Part shown: positions 46,016 to 56,726 of the stretch, piece by piece | How the letters are laid out: each line of letters opens with the position of its first letter | Numbering within the stretch: position 1 is the first letter of the stretch | DNA from: Flavobacteriaceae bacterium | GTDB taxonomy: Bacteria; Bacteroidota; Bacteroidia; Flavobacteriales; Flavobacteriaceae | DNA length: 64,000 bases | Assembly (NCBI GenBank): GCA_018402385.1 | Contig: JAGYJA010000006.1 | Location: forward strand, 186,001-250,000 | Reading direction: 5' to 3' | Notes under the pieces: model-generated | The model's input: only the letters and a program-made list of their open reading frames with translations | Told to the model about the DNA's origin: nothing | Database searches by the model: none | Position numbers and translations under genes: made by a program

Positions 46016-47938
46016 GTGAAGAAATTAATTTTAGTTTTAATCGTATTTTTATATTTCGGTTTCAGTTTTGCCCAGACTTCTTATGGAAGTCACAGAGTAG
46101 AGCAAGGTGAGACTGTGTTTAGTATTACCCAAAAATATCAAATCACAGAAGAAGATTTGTTTCGGTTAAACCCCGAAGTTAAAAACGGCTTAAAACTTGG
46201 AACTGTACTTATTATACCTAAAAATCTTGAAACTGATATTGACCCTTCAAATGGAGATGTAACCTTCAAAACTCATAAAGTAAAACGAAAAGAAACCATT
46301 TTTGGAATTGCCTCAATTTATGGTACCACCGTTGACGAAATTAAAAAATACAACAAACATCTGTATGCAAACAATTTAAAAAGAGGGGAAGAGATTAAAA
46401 TACCCATCAAACAAGTTACCATTGTTTCTCCCATAGATTCAGAGGCTACTGTTACAAAGCCTGATGAAATTCCGCCCGGAAAACACAAGGTATCTTCTCA
46501 GGAAACAAAATTTGGTATTGCAAAAAAGTATGGAATCACCGTTGAAAAATTAGAAGCCTTGAACCCTTCCATCTATGGGTCAGATAATTTACCTGAAGGA
46601 ATGATACTCACAGTTCCTGAGAAAGTAACAATCGATGCCCCTCTTGAGGAAGATGAAGATTATACTTTTTATACTGTTCAGGCAAAAGAGGGTTTTTACA
46701 GATTAAAAGTGCTTTTCGGTTTAACCGAAGAAGAAATTGTAGCGTTAAACCCACATACCAAAGACGGATTAAAAGAAGGAATGGTCATCAAAGTGCCAAA
46801 AACCAAAACAGAAAATCCTTCAATAACCTCCTCAGAAAAAGTCAATTTAGAATACAATCTCAAAAATTTTAAAACAAAAAATATTGTTGTTTTTCTTCCT
46901 TTCCAGTTGAATAAGGTTCAAAAAGATTCACTAACATTGAATCAAAATGAACTTTCAAATAATGCAACGATGCGTCTGGCAGTTGATTTTTATGCAGGGG
47001 TATTGATGGCATCAGAATTTGCAAAACAAAAGGGAATGTCTATCAATCTGCATGTATTTGATTCACAAGACATGGAAGGTGGTGTTCAGGCGCTTTTTAG
47101 AAGTAAAAACATTTCAAATGTTGATTTGGTTATTGGTCCACTTAGACAAGCTCTTGTTGAACGTGCTGCTTCAGAACTTTCATCACAAAACATACCCGTT
47201 ATATCCCCTTTAAGTAACAGACAGGGAAAAATTTACCCCAACTTTATTCAAAGCATTCCACAAAGTGATGTAATTGAAAACAGGTTAATCAACTATATAA
47301 AAGCAAATGGTCAAGGTAAAAACTTGATACTCATTTCAGACATTACAAGCATTGCAAAAAGACAGAAAATACAAACAGCATTTCCCGGAATTAAACTTGT
47401 AACTCCTCGAGAAGGAAATTTTTTCAGAAGTACAGACATAGCATCTAAAATTATTGATGATCAAGAAAACTGGGTGCTTCTTGAATCCTCTAATGCAACT
47501 GTTGTGAGCAGTGCTATTGGAGTGCTCAATAGCATTAGAAGAAGTCAACAAGTGAGGCTTTTTACGCTCGATAAAAATGACGCTTTTGACTTTAGGGAAG
47601 TGTCAAATATACACCTTGCAAATTTGGAGTTTACATTTCCGTCCTGGAACAAATCCTATAATTATAATGACACTATAAAATTTGTGACAGCATACAAGGA
47701 GCAGTATTCAGTTTTGCCAAACAGATTTGCTTCCCGCGGATTTGATATAACATACGATGCACTACTAAGAATGGCATACGCCGAAAGTATATTTGAAGCA
47801 AATGATTCTATAGAAGGTGAAACTGTTTATGTTGAAAATAAGTTCAATTACCAAAAATCAACATCAGGTGGATATATTAACAACGCCGTCTATATTTTAA
47901 AATACAACGAAGACCTCAATCTGGAAGAACTGGAATGA
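46016..47938 (+). CDS. LysM-repeat protein with periplasmic-binding-like domain
   Basis: A 640-aa protein. It has a GTG start and a signal peptide (KKLILVLIVFLYFGFSFAQ). Four LysM repeats follow (about residues 25-70, 85-130, 158-205 and 218-262; e.g. HRVEQGETVFSITQKYQI, HKVKRKETIFGIASIYG), which bind peptidoglycan. The C-terminal half (about 290-600) is a type-1 periplasmic-binding fold like ABC amino-acid receptors (NVDLVIGPLRQALVERAA, IPVISPLSNR). This architecture is seen in other flavobacteria. A wall-linked sensor or scaffold role is inference. Its stop overlaps the osmC-type start by 4 bp. Confidence 0.87.
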   Translation: MKKLILVLIVFLYFGFSFAQTSYGSHRVEQGETVFSITQKYQITEEDLFRLNPEVKNGLKLGTVLIIPKNLETDIDPSNGDVTFKTHKVKRKETIFGIASIYGTTVDEIKKYNKHLYANNLKRGEEIKIPIKQVTIVSPIDSEATVTKPDEIPPGKHKVSSQETKFGIAKKYGITVEKLEALNPSIYGSDNLPEGMILTVPEKVTIDAPLEEDEDYTFYTVQAKEGFYRLKVLFGLTEEEIVALNPHTKDGLKEGMVIKVPKTKTENPSITSSEKVNLEYNLKNFKTKNIVVFLPFQLNKVQKDSLTLNQNELSNNATMRLAVDFYAGVLMASEFAKQKGMSINLHVFDSQDMEGGVQALFRSKNISNVDLVIGPLRQALVERAASELSSQNIPVISPLSNRQGKIYPNFIQSIPQSDVIENRLINYIKANGQGKNLILISDITSIAKRQKIQTAFPGIKLVTPREGNFFRSTDIASKIIDDQENWVLLESSNATVVSSAIGVLNSIRRSQQVRLFTLDKNDAFDFREVSNIHLANLEFTFPSWNKSYNYNDTIKFVTAYKEQYSVLPNRFASRGFDITYDALLRMAYAESIFEANDSIEGETVYVENKFNYQKSTSGGYINNAVYILKYNEDLNLEELE

Positions 47939-48267
47939 GTACATCCAAAGTAATTTATCCCGGAGGGTTAAGAACCCAGTCTACCCATCTGGCGTCTGGG
48001 GATACTTATTTAACTTTTGCACCCACAGATACTGTGGCTACCGGATTGGTAAGTTGTATGATAACCGTTATGGGGATCAAGGCCGTCACCCTCGATGTTG
48101 ATTTGTTAGGGTCAGAAGCGGTAGTGACTAAAGTTATGACGAGTAAACCAAGGCGAATTTCTGAGATAAAAGTTGTGCTCAATTTTCCAAAATGGATTTC
48201 TGAAAAAAACCAAAAAATACTTGAAAAGATAGCTTTAACCTGTCCGGTTGCAAAAAGTTTGCATTAA
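47935..48267 (+). CDS. OsmC-family protein, short form
   Basis: A 110-aa protein; OsmC-type peroxidases are usually about 135-145 aa. Both redox cysteines remain: VATGLVSCMITVMGIKA and LTCPVAKSLH. The segment before PTDTVATGL seems to lack roughly a dozen residues of the usual loop, the middle is also compact, and the C-terminus stops right after the second Cys motif. The family reduces organic hydroperoxides as a dimer; the short form may still fold, or small in-frame deletions may have damaged it. It overlaps the LysM gene by ATGA. Confidence 0.8.
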   Translation: MSTSKVIYPGGLRTQSTHLASGDTYLTFAPTDTVATGLVSCMITVMGIKAVTLDVDLLGSEAVVTKVMTSKPRRISEIKVVLNFPKWISEKNQKILEKIALTCPVAKSLH

Positions 48268-48293
48268 GAGATTTTTCAAAATATTCAATTTCA

Positions 48294-48827
48294 ATGGTAA
48301 TCAAAGCATTTTCAATTTCATTATTGTTTCTTTTTGTTTCTGAAAATCCCAATCGCATTGCCTGGCAAGAAAATGAAAAGCTTGTTTGGGAAAATTATTT
48401 AGGGAATCCAGACCCAAAAAGTTCATTTGCAGCTTTAACACATTCCAGCATAGAATTCAGTTACAATGTGAAGAATGAAAATGGAAATTTAACTTTGACC
48501 ACTCAGGTCAATACTTTCTTTGATATAAAAATGTCTTGGTTTAAGAACAAAGAGGTCAATGAACATATTTTAAAACACGAGCAGGCTCACTTTGATATTA
48601 CAGAAATTCATGCCCGAAAATTACGGGAAGCATTTGCAAGCTACTCGATTACTAAAAATTTTGAAAAGGAACTTTCGTCAATTTTCACAAAATTCAATCT
48701 TGAACGTGAAAAAATGCAGAAACAATTTGATAAAGAAAGTAACCATTCCAGAGATTTTGACAAAGAAGCAAAATGGCAAGCCTATATTGCTGAGGAGCTA
48801 AGAAAACTGGAGAAGTGGAAAATTTAA
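48294..48827 (+). CDS. DUF922-type putative zinc-binding protein
   Basis: A 177-aa protein. A hydrophobic start (AFSISLLFLFVS) suggests export. NRIAWQENEKLVWENYLGNPD, a strand-rich middle and ILKHEQAHFDITEIHARKL, with an HExxH-like HEQAH, are typical of DUF922 proteins, which resemble metallopeptidases. The C-terminal 60 residues are a charged helix. Catalysis is not established. It lies 26 bp after the osmC-type gene in the same direction. Confidence 0.8.
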   Translation: MVIKAFSISLLFLFVSENPNRIAWQENEKLVWENYLGNPDPKSSFAALTHSSIEFSYNVKNENGNLTLTTQVNTFFDIKMSWFKNKEVNEHILKHEQAHFDITEIHARKLREAFASYSITKNFEKELSSIFTKFNLEREKMQKQFDKESNHSRDFDKEAKWQAYIAEELRKLEKWKI

Positions 48828-48867
48828 ATGAATCAAACTTTAAACCTAAAACTTAGAACCCAACCCC

Positions 48868-49095
48868 TTGAATCCCAATCCTGAGAAACTCATAGAACTC
48901 GCACATTACAAAATGCCTTTTGGGAAGTATAAAAACTTTCATTTAATAGATATCCCTGAGTATTACTTTGTTTGGTTCAAACAAAAAGGTTTTCCAGATG
49001 GTAAATTGGGTACTATGATGGAACAGATGTATGAAATAAAACTAAATGGGCTTGAAGAACTCATCTATAATATTAAAAGAAAGTATCCGAAGTAG
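48868..49095 (+). CDS. DUF3820-family small protein
   Basis: A 75-aa protein with the family core LAHYKMPFGKYKNFHLIDIPEYYFVWF (as MPFGKYKNFHLIDIPE) and KLNGLEELIYNIKRKYP at the end. The start used is TTG 48868, which gives the normal length. An ATG at 48828 opens the other frame and would join only if one base were missing, so the start is uncertain. Function unknown. It lies between the DUF922 gene and pyrG. Confidence 0.8.
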   Translation: MNPNPEKLIELAHYKMPFGKYKNFHLIDIPEYYFVWFKQKGFPDGKLGTMMEQMYEIKLNGLEELIYNIKRKYPK

Positions 49096-49225
49096 TTCTT
49101 TAAATATTAACCAATAATTCATTACCGAGTATCATTTCTTCTTTGTATTTTTGCCCATTGAAAAAAAGAGAAAATTTGTTTTAATGCAACACTTTAAATC
49201 TAAAATTCTCTATTCTAATATCTGA

Positions 49226-50863
<1,638 letters not shown>

Positions 50864-50895
50864 TACTGATTCAGTTCACACTGACACTTTAAAAA

Positions 50896-52791
50896 ATGAT
50901 AGAAGAAAAAAAATTTGATTACAACTCACTCATAGGATTTGTTTTAATAGCACTTATCCTTATCTGGATGCTTTATCAAAATGCACCCACACCAGAAGAA
51001 TTGGAGGAACGTGCAAAGATTGAGCAAGTTGAAAAAGAAGCCCAAGAAGAGGCACTTAAGGAAGTTCCACAAACCCCTGTTGTTACCGAAACTGAAACTG
51101 TTAAGGAGATTTCAGACTCTCTGCGTATTGAAAACTTAAAAAACCAACTGGGTTCTTTTGCATATGCAGCAAATTTACCCTCAGCAAAAGATCAAGTAAC
51201 CACACTTGAAAACGATGTTCTTGAACTTAAGATTAATAATAAGGGTGGTTATATAGTAGAAGCAACGCTTAAAAACTACAAAACATTTGATTCCATACCT
51301 GTCTATCTCATTAAGGATGGAAATGCAGATCTCAACCTCCAATTTCAAGCAGAAAACAGAATATTAAATACAAGAGATCTTTATTTTGAACCCACGCTTA
51401 CGCGAAATGGTGAAAACTCCATTTTATCGATGAAGCTAAAAGCTTCAGAAAACAGTTATCTGGAATACCGATATGAAATTAAGCCGGGAGAATATATGCT
51501 TGACTTTGCTGTTCAATCTCAAGGATTGAGCAATATTGTCAATACTTCAACTCCCGCAGAAATGCAATGGCAACTCAAAGCACATCGTAAAGCGAGAAGT
51601 ATTTCCTACGAAAACAGATATACAGAGTTGCTTTGGGAATATGAAGGAGACAAAGATGATTATCTGGGACAGGGAACACAAACTGAAGATGATGCCCCTA
51701 ATGTGAGCTGGATTGCTTACAAGCAACACTTCTTCACATCAATATTGTTGACCGACACCCCTTTCAAAACAACTCATTTTACCTCAGAAAACCTGGTTCA
51801 GGATGAAGAGATTGATTCCCTCTTTACTAAAAACTTTACAGCTAAGTTTCCATTAGAATTTAAAGCAGGAGAACTTGCTTATTCAATGAACTGGTATTAT
51901 GGCCCCAGTGATTTTAAGACTTTAAATAGCTATGACCGCAATCTGGATGAAATCATTCCGCTGGGATGGGGCATCTTTGGCTGGATAAATAAATTTCTTT
52001 TTATGCCGCTTTTCACATGGCTTGCAACATGGATAAGCAGTTATGGAATTATCATTATTGTAATGACAATTTTAATTAAAATCGTTCTTTCTCCGGTGCA
52101 ATACAAACAATACCTTTCTCAGGCAAAGATGAAGATCTTGCGACCTGAAATTGAAGAACTTGGCAAGAAGTACAAGGACAATGCCATGAAGAAGCAACAA
52201 GAGACCATGAAACTATACAGCAAAGCCGGTGCAAGTCCAATGGCAGGATGTATTCCTGCTTTGATGCAGTTACCGGTGTTTTATGCGCTCTTTATGTTTT
52301 TTCCATCTGCTTTTGATTTAAGACAGAAAGGGTTCCTTTGGGCTGATGACTTGTCAAGTTATGATCAAATTGCCTCTTTACCAATTTATATTCCATTTTA
52401 TGGAGATCACGTGGCATTATTCCCCATTTTAGCAGCAATCGCTATCTTTATTTATATGATGATGACTACCGGGCAAACTATGCAAATGCAACAACAACCC
52501 GGTATGCCCAATATGAAATTTATCATGTACCTGTCACCGCTTATTATGTTGATTTTCTTCAACAACTTTGCCAGTGGACTTTCACTTTACTATTTCATTT
52601 CAAATGTGATTACCATCGGAATTATGCTGGTCATCAAATATTTTGTTTTGGATGAGAAAAAGATATTGGCTAAAATCGAGGAAAAGAAAAAACAACCCAA
52701 AAAGCAAAATAAATTCCAGCGTAAAATGGCTGAAATTATGGAACAAGCTGAAAAACAAAAAGCACTTCAGGACAAACAAAAGAAAAAGTAA
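50896..52791 (+). CDS. yidC: Membrane protein insertase
   Basis: A 631-aa inner-membrane insertase working alone or with SecYEG. The first helix (SLIGFVLIALILIWMLY, about 10-26) is followed by a large periplasmic beta-sandwich (about 75-345) and the conserved core of about five helices: FGWINKFLFMPLFTWLATWI, IIIIVMTILIKIVLSPVQYKQY, GCIPALMQLPVFYALFMFFP (all typical) and SGLSLYYFISNVI. The C-terminal tail (about 590-631) is highly basic, suited to ribosome contact. A good terminator follows. Confidence 0.96.
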   Translation: MIEEKKFDYNSLIGFVLIALILIWMLYQNAPTPEELEERAKIEQVEKEAQEEALKEVPQTPVVTETETVKEISDSLRIENLKNQLGSFAYAANLPSAKDQVTTLENDVLELKINNKGGYIVEATLKNYKTFDSIPVYLIKDGNADLNLQFQAENRILNTRDLYFEPTLTRNGENSILSMKLKASENSYLEYRYEIKPGEYMLDFAVQSQGLSNIVNTSTPAEMQWQLKAHRKARSISYENRYTELLWEYEGDKDDYLGQGTQTEDDAPNVSWIAYKQHFFTSILLTDTPFKTTHFTSENLVQDEEIDSLFTKNFTAKFPLEFKAGELAYSMNWYYGPSDFKTLNSYDRNLDEIIPLGWGIFGWINKFLFMPLFTWLATWISSYGIIIIVMTILIKIVLSPVQYKQYLSQAKMKILRPEIEELGKKYKDNAMKKQQETMKLYSKAGASPMAGCIPALMQLPVFYALFMFFPSAFDLRQKGFLWADDLSSYDQIASLPIYIPFYGDHVALFPILAAIAIFIYMMMTTGQTMQMQQQPGMPNMKFIMYLSPLIMLIFFNNFASGLSLYYFISNVITIGIMLVIKYFVLDEKKILAKIEEKKKQPKKQNKFQRKMAEIMEQAEKQKALQDKQKKK

Positions 52792-52817
52792 GACCTTTAT
52801 AAAACAAAGTTAAAGAA

Positions 52818-52845
52818 AGAGGAAGTGCGAACTTCCTCTTTTTTT
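52818..52845 (+). terminator. Rho-independent terminator after yidC
   Basis: AGAGGAAGT-GCGA-ACTTCCTCT forms a perfect 9-bp stem with a GNRA-type tetraloop, followed by a T tract, 26 bp past the yidC stop. Confidence 0.93.
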
Positions 52846-52882
52846 ATTTTGTAATTTTGTATTTGAAATAATAATAACGAGA

Positions 52883-52900
52883 CACCCGCCTTCGCGGGTG
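52883..52900. promoter_or_regulatory. Hairpin immediately before the mnmA start codon
   Basis: CACCCGC-CTTC-GCGGGTG is a perfect 7-bp stem ending 6 bp before the ATG at 52907. It would fold across the ribosome-loading region. A -7-like TAATTTTG lies at 52852-52859 upstream. It could regulate translation or be a dispersed palindrome. Confidence 0.55.
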
Positions 52901-52906
52901 ATAAGT

Positions 52907-54103
52907 ATGAAACGAGTAGTAGTAGGACTTAGTGGCGGAGTTGACTCCAGTGTAGCTGCATATTTATTGAAAGAGCAAGGCTATGAAGTGATTGGACTGT
53001 TTATGAAAAACTGGCACGATGACTCTGTGACTATTTCTGATGAATGTCCGTGGCTGGAAGACAGTAATGATGCCATGATGGTAGCCAACAAGCTGGGAAT
53101 CCCTTTTCAAACCGTTGATTTAAGCGAGCAATACAAAGAACGCATAGTCGATTATATGTTCAGGGAATATGAAATGGGCCGCACACCAAACCCGGATGTG
53201 CTTTGCAATCGCGAAATCAAATTTGATGTCTTTCTTAAAATTGCCATGGATCTTGGTGCAGACTATGTTGCTACCGGGCACTATTGCAGAAAGGATACTA
53301 TTGAAGTACCCTTCGACTCCGCTCAGGGTACAAAAACCATTCATCGCTTACTTTCGGGCAAGGACCCTAATAAAGATCAGTCCTATTTTTTATGCCAGCT
53401 TTCACAGGAACAATTGGCGAAAACCTTGTTCCCCGTGGGCGAACTCTTAAAACCCGAAGTGCGTCAAATTGCCAAAGCTCAAAACCTTATCACTGCAGAA
53501 AAACGAGATTCACAAGGCCTTTGCTTTATCGGGAAAGTGCGTCTGCCAGACTTTCTTCAGCAACAATTGAAATCCAAAGAAGGAGTCATCATTGAAGTGC
53601 CTGAAGACAGTCCGGTTTTTCAAAAAAACAGTATTGAGATAACAAATATTTTAGAAAAAGAAAGCAATAAATTTCAATATACCCCGCAAGATGGAAAGGT
53701 TGTGGGTACACATCCCGGAGCCCATTTTTTCACCAAAGGGCAACGCAAAGGTCTAGCCGTTGGAGGAACCAAAGAACCACTTTTTATTATTGAAACTGAT
53801 GTCAAGGAAAATATTGTTTACACCGGTCAAGGGAAAAATCATCCCGGTTTATACCGCAGAGGGTTGTTTGTAAAACAGGATGAAGTACACTGGATAAGAG
53901 AGGATTTGAGGTTGCAATCCAATCAAAAAATGGAAGTTATGGCACGTATTCGATACAGACAACCTTTAGAAAAAGCAACCTTACATCAAACAGATAACGG
54001 ATTATATGTTATCTTTGAGAATCAACAATCTGCCATAAGTGAGGGACAGTTTGTTGCCTGGTATCAGGAAGATGAATTGATTGGGAGCGGGGTGATTTCT
54101 TAA
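52907..54103 (+). CDS. mnmA: tRNA-specific 2-thiouridylase
   Basis: A 398-aa protein that adds sulfur to U34 of tRNA-Lys, -Glu and -Gln. [18 protein letters not shown] is the PP-loop, [14 protein letters not shown] carries the first catalytic Cys, and [11 protein letters not shown] the second. ATG 52907 is chosen over GTG 52898, which lies inside the hairpin. Within the loop after [13 protein letters not shown] the residues VPFDSAQGT come from a palindromic DNA stretch (53306-53331) of a widespread repeat type read in frame; the surrounding domain is intact, so the enzyme should tolerate it. Confidence 0.95.
   Translation: MKRVVVGLSGGVDSSVAAYLLKEQGYEVIGLFMKNWHDDSVTISDECPWLEDSNDAMMVANKLGIPFQTVDLSEQYKERIVDYMFREYEMGRTPNPDVLCNREIKFDVFLKIAMDLGADYVATGHYCRKDTIEVPFDSAQGTKTIHRLLSGKDPNKDQSYFLCQLSQEQLAKTLFPVGELLKPEVRQIAKAQNLITAEKRDSQGLCFIGKVRLPDFLQQQLKSKEGVIIEVPEDSPVFQKNSIEITNILEKESNKFQYTPQDGKVVGTHPGAHFFTKGQRKGLAVGGTKEPLFIIETDVKENIVYTGQGKNHPGLYRRGLFVKQDEVHWIREDLRLQSNQKMEVMARIRYRQPLEKATLHQTDNGLYVIFENQQSAISEGQFVAWYQEDELIGSGVIS
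53306..53331. repeat. Palindromic repeat-like insert inside mnmA
   Basis: GTACCCT and AGGGTAC arms enclose TCGACTCCGCTC. The CCCTTCGACTCCGCTCAGGG core is a repeat type seen between and within genes in many bacteria; a sister form, CCCTTCGACAGGCTCAGGG, lies at 39554-39572. It is read in frame as VPFDSAQGT. Confidence 0.75.
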
Positions 54104-54141
54104 AACCATCAACCCTTCCCGGGTTTAAAAAACATAAACAA

Positions 54142-55749
54142 ATGAAAAAGTTAGTATTTCTATTACTTTTAGTTTTAACTCAGTATGTTTCTGCTCAAAT
54201 TGAGGATGCCTGGGTATTTTTTGCCGATAAGGAAAATGTACAAATTTCAATCGATAATCCCATAACCATATTATCTCAGGAAGCTATTGACCGCAAAACC
54301 ATGCACAACACACCCATCGATGAGCGGGATGTCCCAGTCAATGAAAATTATATTTCTCAAATTAAATCCCAAACGGGAATTACGGTATTTGCCAAGTCCA
54401 AATGGATGAACTGTGTGTATGTGAGAGGTACCCAGTCAAATATTGAAAATTTATTAAATCTGTCCTTTGTTTCTAGTGTTGAATATGCAGATAAAACATT
54501 GAATTTTGCATCTGGAATCAACCTTATTGAAGATAAGTTTGCCCTCGAAAATAACAGCAGAAATTTTGACTATGGTTTTGCAGCTAACCAAATAGAAATG
54601 ATTTCAGGTGATTATCTTCACGATGAAGGTTACACCGGAAGCGGAATTACAATTGCTGTTCTTGACAGTGGTTTTCCGGGAGTGGATACACAAGGCGGGT
54701 TTGCCTATGTGCGCGATGACGGAAGAATACTTGGAACTTATGATTTTGTGGACCGTAGTGAAACAATTAATAACAACAGCTCACACGGTACCCGAACATT
54801 TAGTGATATTGGGGGTTATATTGAAAATCAATTTGTAGGCACAGCACCCGATGCCTCATTTTACCTGTTTAAAACTGAAGATATCACTAGCGAAACTCCC
54901 GTGGAGGAAGCTTATTGGGTTGAAGCCATTGAAAGAGCAGATAGTTTGGGTGTGTATGTTGTTAATACGTCTCTAGGCTATAGAGAATATGACAATCCCG
55001 CTTATTCACATACTTATGAAGATTTGGACGGTCAAACTACTTTTTCCGCCAGGGGTGCCAATCACGGTTTTGACAAAGGGTTGTTATTAGTCACTTCAGC
55101 TGGAAATAGCGGGAGTACTGACTTTCCTTGGGTGGGAACTCCCGGTGACTCCCCGGGTATGCTCACCATTGGTGCAGTAGATGCAGATGGTATTGCAACA
55201 GGTTTTAGTTCACAAGGACCCACCACAGACGGTAGAGTAAAACCCGATGTAATGGCTCAAGGCGGAAATGCGTATGTGATTAATCAAAATAATGAAATTG
55301 TTACAAATAATGGTACCTCATTCAGTTCGCCCATCACTGCAGGTGCGGTAGCTTGTTTATGGCAAGCGAAACCTGAATTCACAAATGCACAAATTATGCA
55401 ATTAGTGCGTGAATCGGCTCATCTTTTTAACAACCCTACTGATAAAATGGGCTATGGAATCCCCAATTTTCAATTAGCACTTGATGCGCTTTTGTCAATA
55501 GATAATCAACCAAATAATCATTTTTCAGTATATCCAAATCCGGTATTAGACAATGTGATTATTGAAATTTCAAATTTCCCTGATCACGTTAATTTGCGAC
55601 TTTATAATACAATGGGCGTTTTAATCATGCAAGAAACTCTTAAAGATTCTTCTAATTCATTGAATCTTTCAAGTTTGCCAAGCGGATTTTATATTCTAAA
55701 CTTGCAGACTGAAAATTTTAATCAATCCATAAAAATTGTCAAGAAATAA
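54142..55749 (+). CDS. T9SS-exported subtilase (S8 family)
   Basis: A 535-aa protease. A signal peptide (MKKLVFLLLLVLTQYVSAQ) precedes a propeptide-like region (20-150), and then the S8 catalytic domain: AVLDSGFPGVD (Asp), SSHGTRTFSDIGG (His), TSAGNSG (oxyanion Asn) and NGTSFSSPITAGAVAC (Ser). From about residue 455 a type IX sorting domain follows (HFSVYPNPVLDNVII... LPSGFYILNL). Secreted or surface protease. It is directly followed by the next gene, with no gap after the stop. Confidence 0.93.
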   Translation: MKKLVFLLLLVLTQYVSAQIEDAWVFFADKENVQISIDNPITILSQEAIDRKTMHNTPIDERDVPVNENYISQIKSQTGITVFAKSKWMNCVYVRGTQSNIENLLNLSFVSSVEYADKTLNFASGINLIEDKFALENNSRNFDYGFAANQIEMISGDYLHDEGYTGSGITIAVLDSGFPGVDTQGGFAYVRDDGRILGTYDFVDRSETINNNSSHGTRTFSDIGGYIENQFVGTAPDASFYLFKTEDITSETPVEEAYWVEAIERADSLGVYVVNTSLGYREYDNPAYSHTYEDLDGQTTFSARGANHGFDKGLLLVTSAGNSGSTDFPWVGTPGDSPGMLTIGAVDADGIATGFSSQGPTTDGRVKPDVMAQGGNAYVINQNNEIVTNNGTSFSSPITAGAVACLWQAKPEFTNAQIMQLVRESAHLFNNPTDKMGYGIPNFQLALDALLSIDNQPNNHFSVYPNPVLDNVIIEISNFPDHVNLRLYNTMGVLIMQETLKDSSNSLNLSSLPSGFYILNLQTENFNQSIKIVKK

Positions 55750-56694
55750 ATGACATCAAATAGAATTACTACACTTTTTAATATAAAATACCCCATCATA
55801 CAAGCCGGAATGATTTGGAACAGCGGCTGGCGACTGGCCAGCGCCGTAAGCAATGCCGGTGGTCTGGGAATCATTGGAGCAGGCTCTATGTACCCCGAAG
55901 TGCTGAGGGAACACATTCAAAAATGCAAAAAGGCAACAGAGAACCCCTTTGGAGTTAATGTGCCCATGCTGTACCCTGATCTGGATAAAATCATGGAAAT
56001 CATCGTGGATGAGGGCGTAAAAATTGTATTCACTTCTGCCGGAAACCCCAAAACTTATACCTCCTTTCTTAAGGAAAAGGGAATCACAGTAGTTCACGTT
56101 GTGAGCAGTGTCAAGTTTGCCCTCAAAGCCCAAGAGGCCGGAGTCGATGCCGTGGTGGCTGAAGGTTTTGAAGCCGGAGGTCACAACGGAAGGGAAGAAA
56201 CCACCACCTTTACTTTGATTCCAATGGTGAAAGAACACTTGCAAGTGCCCCTTATAGCTGCCGGTGGAATCGCTACTGGACGCGGGATGCTGGCAGCAAT
56301 GGTATTGGGTGCAGATGGCGTTCAGGTGGGCAGTCGTTTTGTGGCCAGTGAAGAATCCTCGGCACATCGTGCATTTAAGGAAGTTGTGGTCAATGCCAAA
56401 GAAGGAGATACTGTACTCACTTTAAAAGAACTGGCACCCGTGCGTCTCATTAAAAATAAATTTTTTGATGATGTACAAGCGCTTTACGCGAAAAAGCCCA
56501 CCGTCGAAGACTTAAAAGAATTATTGGGCAGAGCCCGGGCCAAAAGAGGCATGTTTGAAGGCGACCTGGAGGAAGGCGAACTAGAAATTGGTCAAATCTC
56601 CGGACTGATTCATGATATTAAACCGGCAGCACAAATTCTTAACGAAATGGTAGCAGAATTTGAAGTTGCTAAAAATGAAGTTCTTAAATTGTAA
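55750..56694 (+). CDS. Nitronate monooxygenase-type flavoprotein
   Basis: A 314-aa TIM-barrel FMN enzyme of the nitronate monooxygenase/2-nitropropane dioxygenase family. IKYPIIQAGMIWNSGWRLAS, GGLGIIGAGS, VAEGFEAGGHNGREET (conserved His of the family) and IAAGGIATGRGMLAA with ADGVQVGSRF (phosphate binding) are all present. It may detoxify nitroalkanes, or act as a FabK-like enoyl-ACP reductase; sequence alone does not decide. It starts immediately after the protease stop. Confidence 0.9.
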   Translation: MTSNRITTLFNIKYPIIQAGMIWNSGWRLASAVSNAGGLGIIGAGSMYPEVLREHIQKCKKATENPFGVNVPMLYPDLDKIMEIIVDEGVKIVFTSAGNPKTYTSFLKEKGITVVHVVSSVKFALKAQEAGVDAVVAEGFEAGGHNGREETTTFTLIPMVKEHLQVPLIAAGGIATGRGMLAAMVLGADGVQVGSRFVASEESSAHRAFKEVVVNAKEGDTVLTLKELAPVRLIKNKFFDDVQALYAKKPTVEDLKELLGRARAKRGMFEGDLEEGELEIGQISGLIHDIKPAAQILNEMVAEFEVAKNEVLKL

Positions 56695-56726
56695 ATAAAC
56701 CCTTGAAGGTTTAAAATTTTCACTAA

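Noticed and set aside
55756..56367. 203-codon ORF on the - strand
   Set aside because: It lies wholly inside the nitronate monooxygenase-type gene, which has clear family motifs; the antisense frame shows none.
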